Position numbers and translations under genes: made by a program. From Sulfuriferula multivorans (lineage in GTDB: Bacteria > Pseudomonadota > Gammaproteobacteria > Burkholderiales > Thiobacillaceae), in NCBI GenBank assembly GCA_010365175.1, contig JAAFGW010000177.1, positions 1 through 6,311 on the forward strand: DNA of 6,311 bases, written 5' to 3'. The notes beneath the pieces were generated by a model. That model worked only from the letters and a program-made list of their open reading frames with translations. It was not told where the DNA came from and ran no database searches. Shown here piece by piece: positions 5,753 to 6,311 of this stretch (the first letter of the stretch is position 1; every line of letters starts with the position of its first letter).

Positions 5753-5929
5753 ATGAAAAAACTAAACTTGAAACCGGGCGATCAACACGATTTATACGGA
5801 CCATTGTTCAGTAGAATGGTCGGTTCTTCAAAGCGGGGTCCCGTGATGAGTGCATGGTTTTCTGACAATCAGAGTTTCATTAAACCCGGCGTGCGCGCAG
5901 GCTGTGGCTTGCGCGTTTATCAACTCTGA
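5753..5929 (+). CDS. Possible short leader ORF overlapping the HIRAN gene
   Basis: A plus-strand frame ends at TGA 5927-5929, sharing one base with the ATG of the HIRAN gene (TGATG). It can begin at ATG 5753 (58 residues), or at GTG 5843/ATG 5846 (28 or 27 residues), where GCGGGG lies a few bases upstream. The short version starts MSAWFSDNQSFIK and ends GCGLRVYQL. I recognise no family. The overlap suggests translational coupling, because the HIRAN ATG has no ribosome binding site of its own. A hairpin (5894-5915) lies within its last codons. It may be a real small gene, a leader peptide, or a chance frame. Confidence 0.28.
   Translation: MKKLNLKPGDQHDLYGPLFSRMVGSSKRGPVMSAWFSDNQSFIKPGVRAGCGLRVYQL
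5768..5796 (+). promoter_or_regulatory. Candidate promoter of the HIRAN gene
   Basis: TTGAAA (5 of 6 to the -35 consensus) at 5768-5773 is followed after 17 bases by TTTATA at 5791-5796, a weak -10. Read on the other strand the same hexamer is TATAAA and could serve the PhoH gene, but its -35 position there is poor. A start point near 5803 would fall in the adjoining inverted repeat. Confidence 0.28.
5799..5821. repeat. 7-bp inverted repeat in the divergent promoter region
   Basis: GACCATT and AATGGTC form perfect 7-base arms spaced by 9 bases, between the divergent PhoH and HIRAN genes and just past the candidate promoter. The size and spacing fit a dimeric-repressor operator, but no matching second copy was noticed in the window. 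Confidence 0.4.
5894..5915 (+). other. GC-rich hairpin just before the HIRAN start
   Basis: CGCGCAGGC (5894-5902) pairs with GCTTGCGCG (5907-5915) around a TGTG loop: 9 bp with one G-T (G-U in RNA) pair. TTTATC follows and the HIRAN ATG comes 13 bases later. The T-run is short, so full termination is doubtful. A role in attenuation or in controlling translation of the next frame is an inference. Confidence 0.45.
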
Positions 5930-6311
5930 TGCGGCGTTTTAACTGGCTGCTTCTGCTGTGGATGGGGTCGCAACCGCTGCATGCCCAGGTCGCTGCCCAC
6001 ATTCTGCTGCAGGATTCTCCGCTGGCCGGATTTCAATATCACGCAGGCAAAAAGCTATGGCCGCAGATGCAGGTGGGCGATGCGCTCACGCTGATACGCG
6101 AGCCGGACAATGTCCATGATGCGAAAGCGGTGCGGGTGGAATGGCAGGGCCAAAAGATAGGCTACGTACCGCGTCGCGAGAATACCGATGTGGCGCGCTT
6201 CATGGATGCTGGGCAAACGCTGGTGGCCCGTATCAATCGACTGGCCGAGGTGCGCGATCCGTGGTCGCGGGTACGTTTCGAGATTCTGGTTCCAGTGCAG
6301 CCCGGCGCCGT
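5929..6311 (+). CDS. Exported HIRAN-domain protein, C-terminus cut by the window
   Basis: There are 127 visible codons, and the frame is still open at the window edge. Residues 1-19 look like a signal peptide (MRRFNW, then LLLLW, cleavage near LHA-QV). A HIRAN domain fills about residues 29-121: the LAGFQYHAG opening, GDALTLIREPDNVHDAKAV with the conserved R-E-P-x-N-x-x-D core (57-64), then GQKIGYVPRRENTDVARFMDAG. In eukaryotic HLTF, HIRAN binds 3' ends of single-stranded DNA; in bacteria it occurs alone or fused to other domains. Here it appears to be exported, which does not fit the usual DNA-repair reading. The start is placed at ATG because the signal peptide follows directly. No Shine-Dalgarno precedes it, so coupling to the overlapping upstream frame is likely. 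Confidence 0.85.
   Translation, partial: MRRFNWLLLLWMGSQPLHAQVAAHILLQDSPLAGFQYHAGKKLWPQMQVGDALTLIREPDNVHDAKAVRVEWQGQKIGYVPRRENTDVARFMDAGQTLVARINRLAEVRDPWSRVRFEILVPVQPGA

Noticed and set aside
5685..5804. Longest PhoH frame from ATG 5804
   Set aside because: The extra 40 residues precede the PIN domain, contain no recognisable family sequence, have no ribosome binding site, and cover the divergent promoter region.

Overview
The window looks like a piece of betaproteobacterial chromosome of moderate GC content, perhaps from the Nitrosomonadales or a relative. This rests on protein style only: a PIN-PhoH ATPase followed by a DUF4197 protein, a VCBS-type lipoprotein and a small winged-helix protein of a kind I associate with betaproteobacteria. 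No rRNA or other direct taxonomic marker is present. Most genes are on the minus strand, so the description below follows transcription from high to low coordinates.

Right edge (about 5685-6311): a divergent intergenic region separates the minus-strand PhoH gene from a plus-strand gene for an exported HIRAN-domain protein, which runs off the window. The HIRAN leader holds a short open frame overlapping the HIRAN start codon (TGATG), a 9-bp hairpin and a 7-bp inverted repeat.

Core block (2060-5684): a PIN-PhoH (PhoH2-type) protein is followed after 26 bases by a DUF4197 protein, probably as one operon ending at a clear intrinsic terminator. Directly after that terminator comes an unrecognised secreted protein of 165 residues, then a lipoprotein with one FG-GAP/VCBS calcium-type loop. 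Three consecutive products thus carry export signals, behind a predicted cytoplasmic RNA-acting ATPase.

Left part (1-1782): a small winged-helix regulator-like gene with a good ribosome binding site, a 446-base gap with no convincing gene, a glutathione S-transferase family gene, a possible very short gene behind it, and the right end of an IS3-family insertion sequence cut by the window edge. A strong imperfect hairpin abuts the inferred IS end.

Overall this is mostly ordinary conserved chromosome. I see no CRISPR array, tRNA, rRNA, toxin-antitoxin pair or recognisable defence system. The parts most worth a second look are the exported HIRAN protein with its unusual leader, the terminator placed almost on top of the next start codon, and the unexplained gap at 1085-1530.
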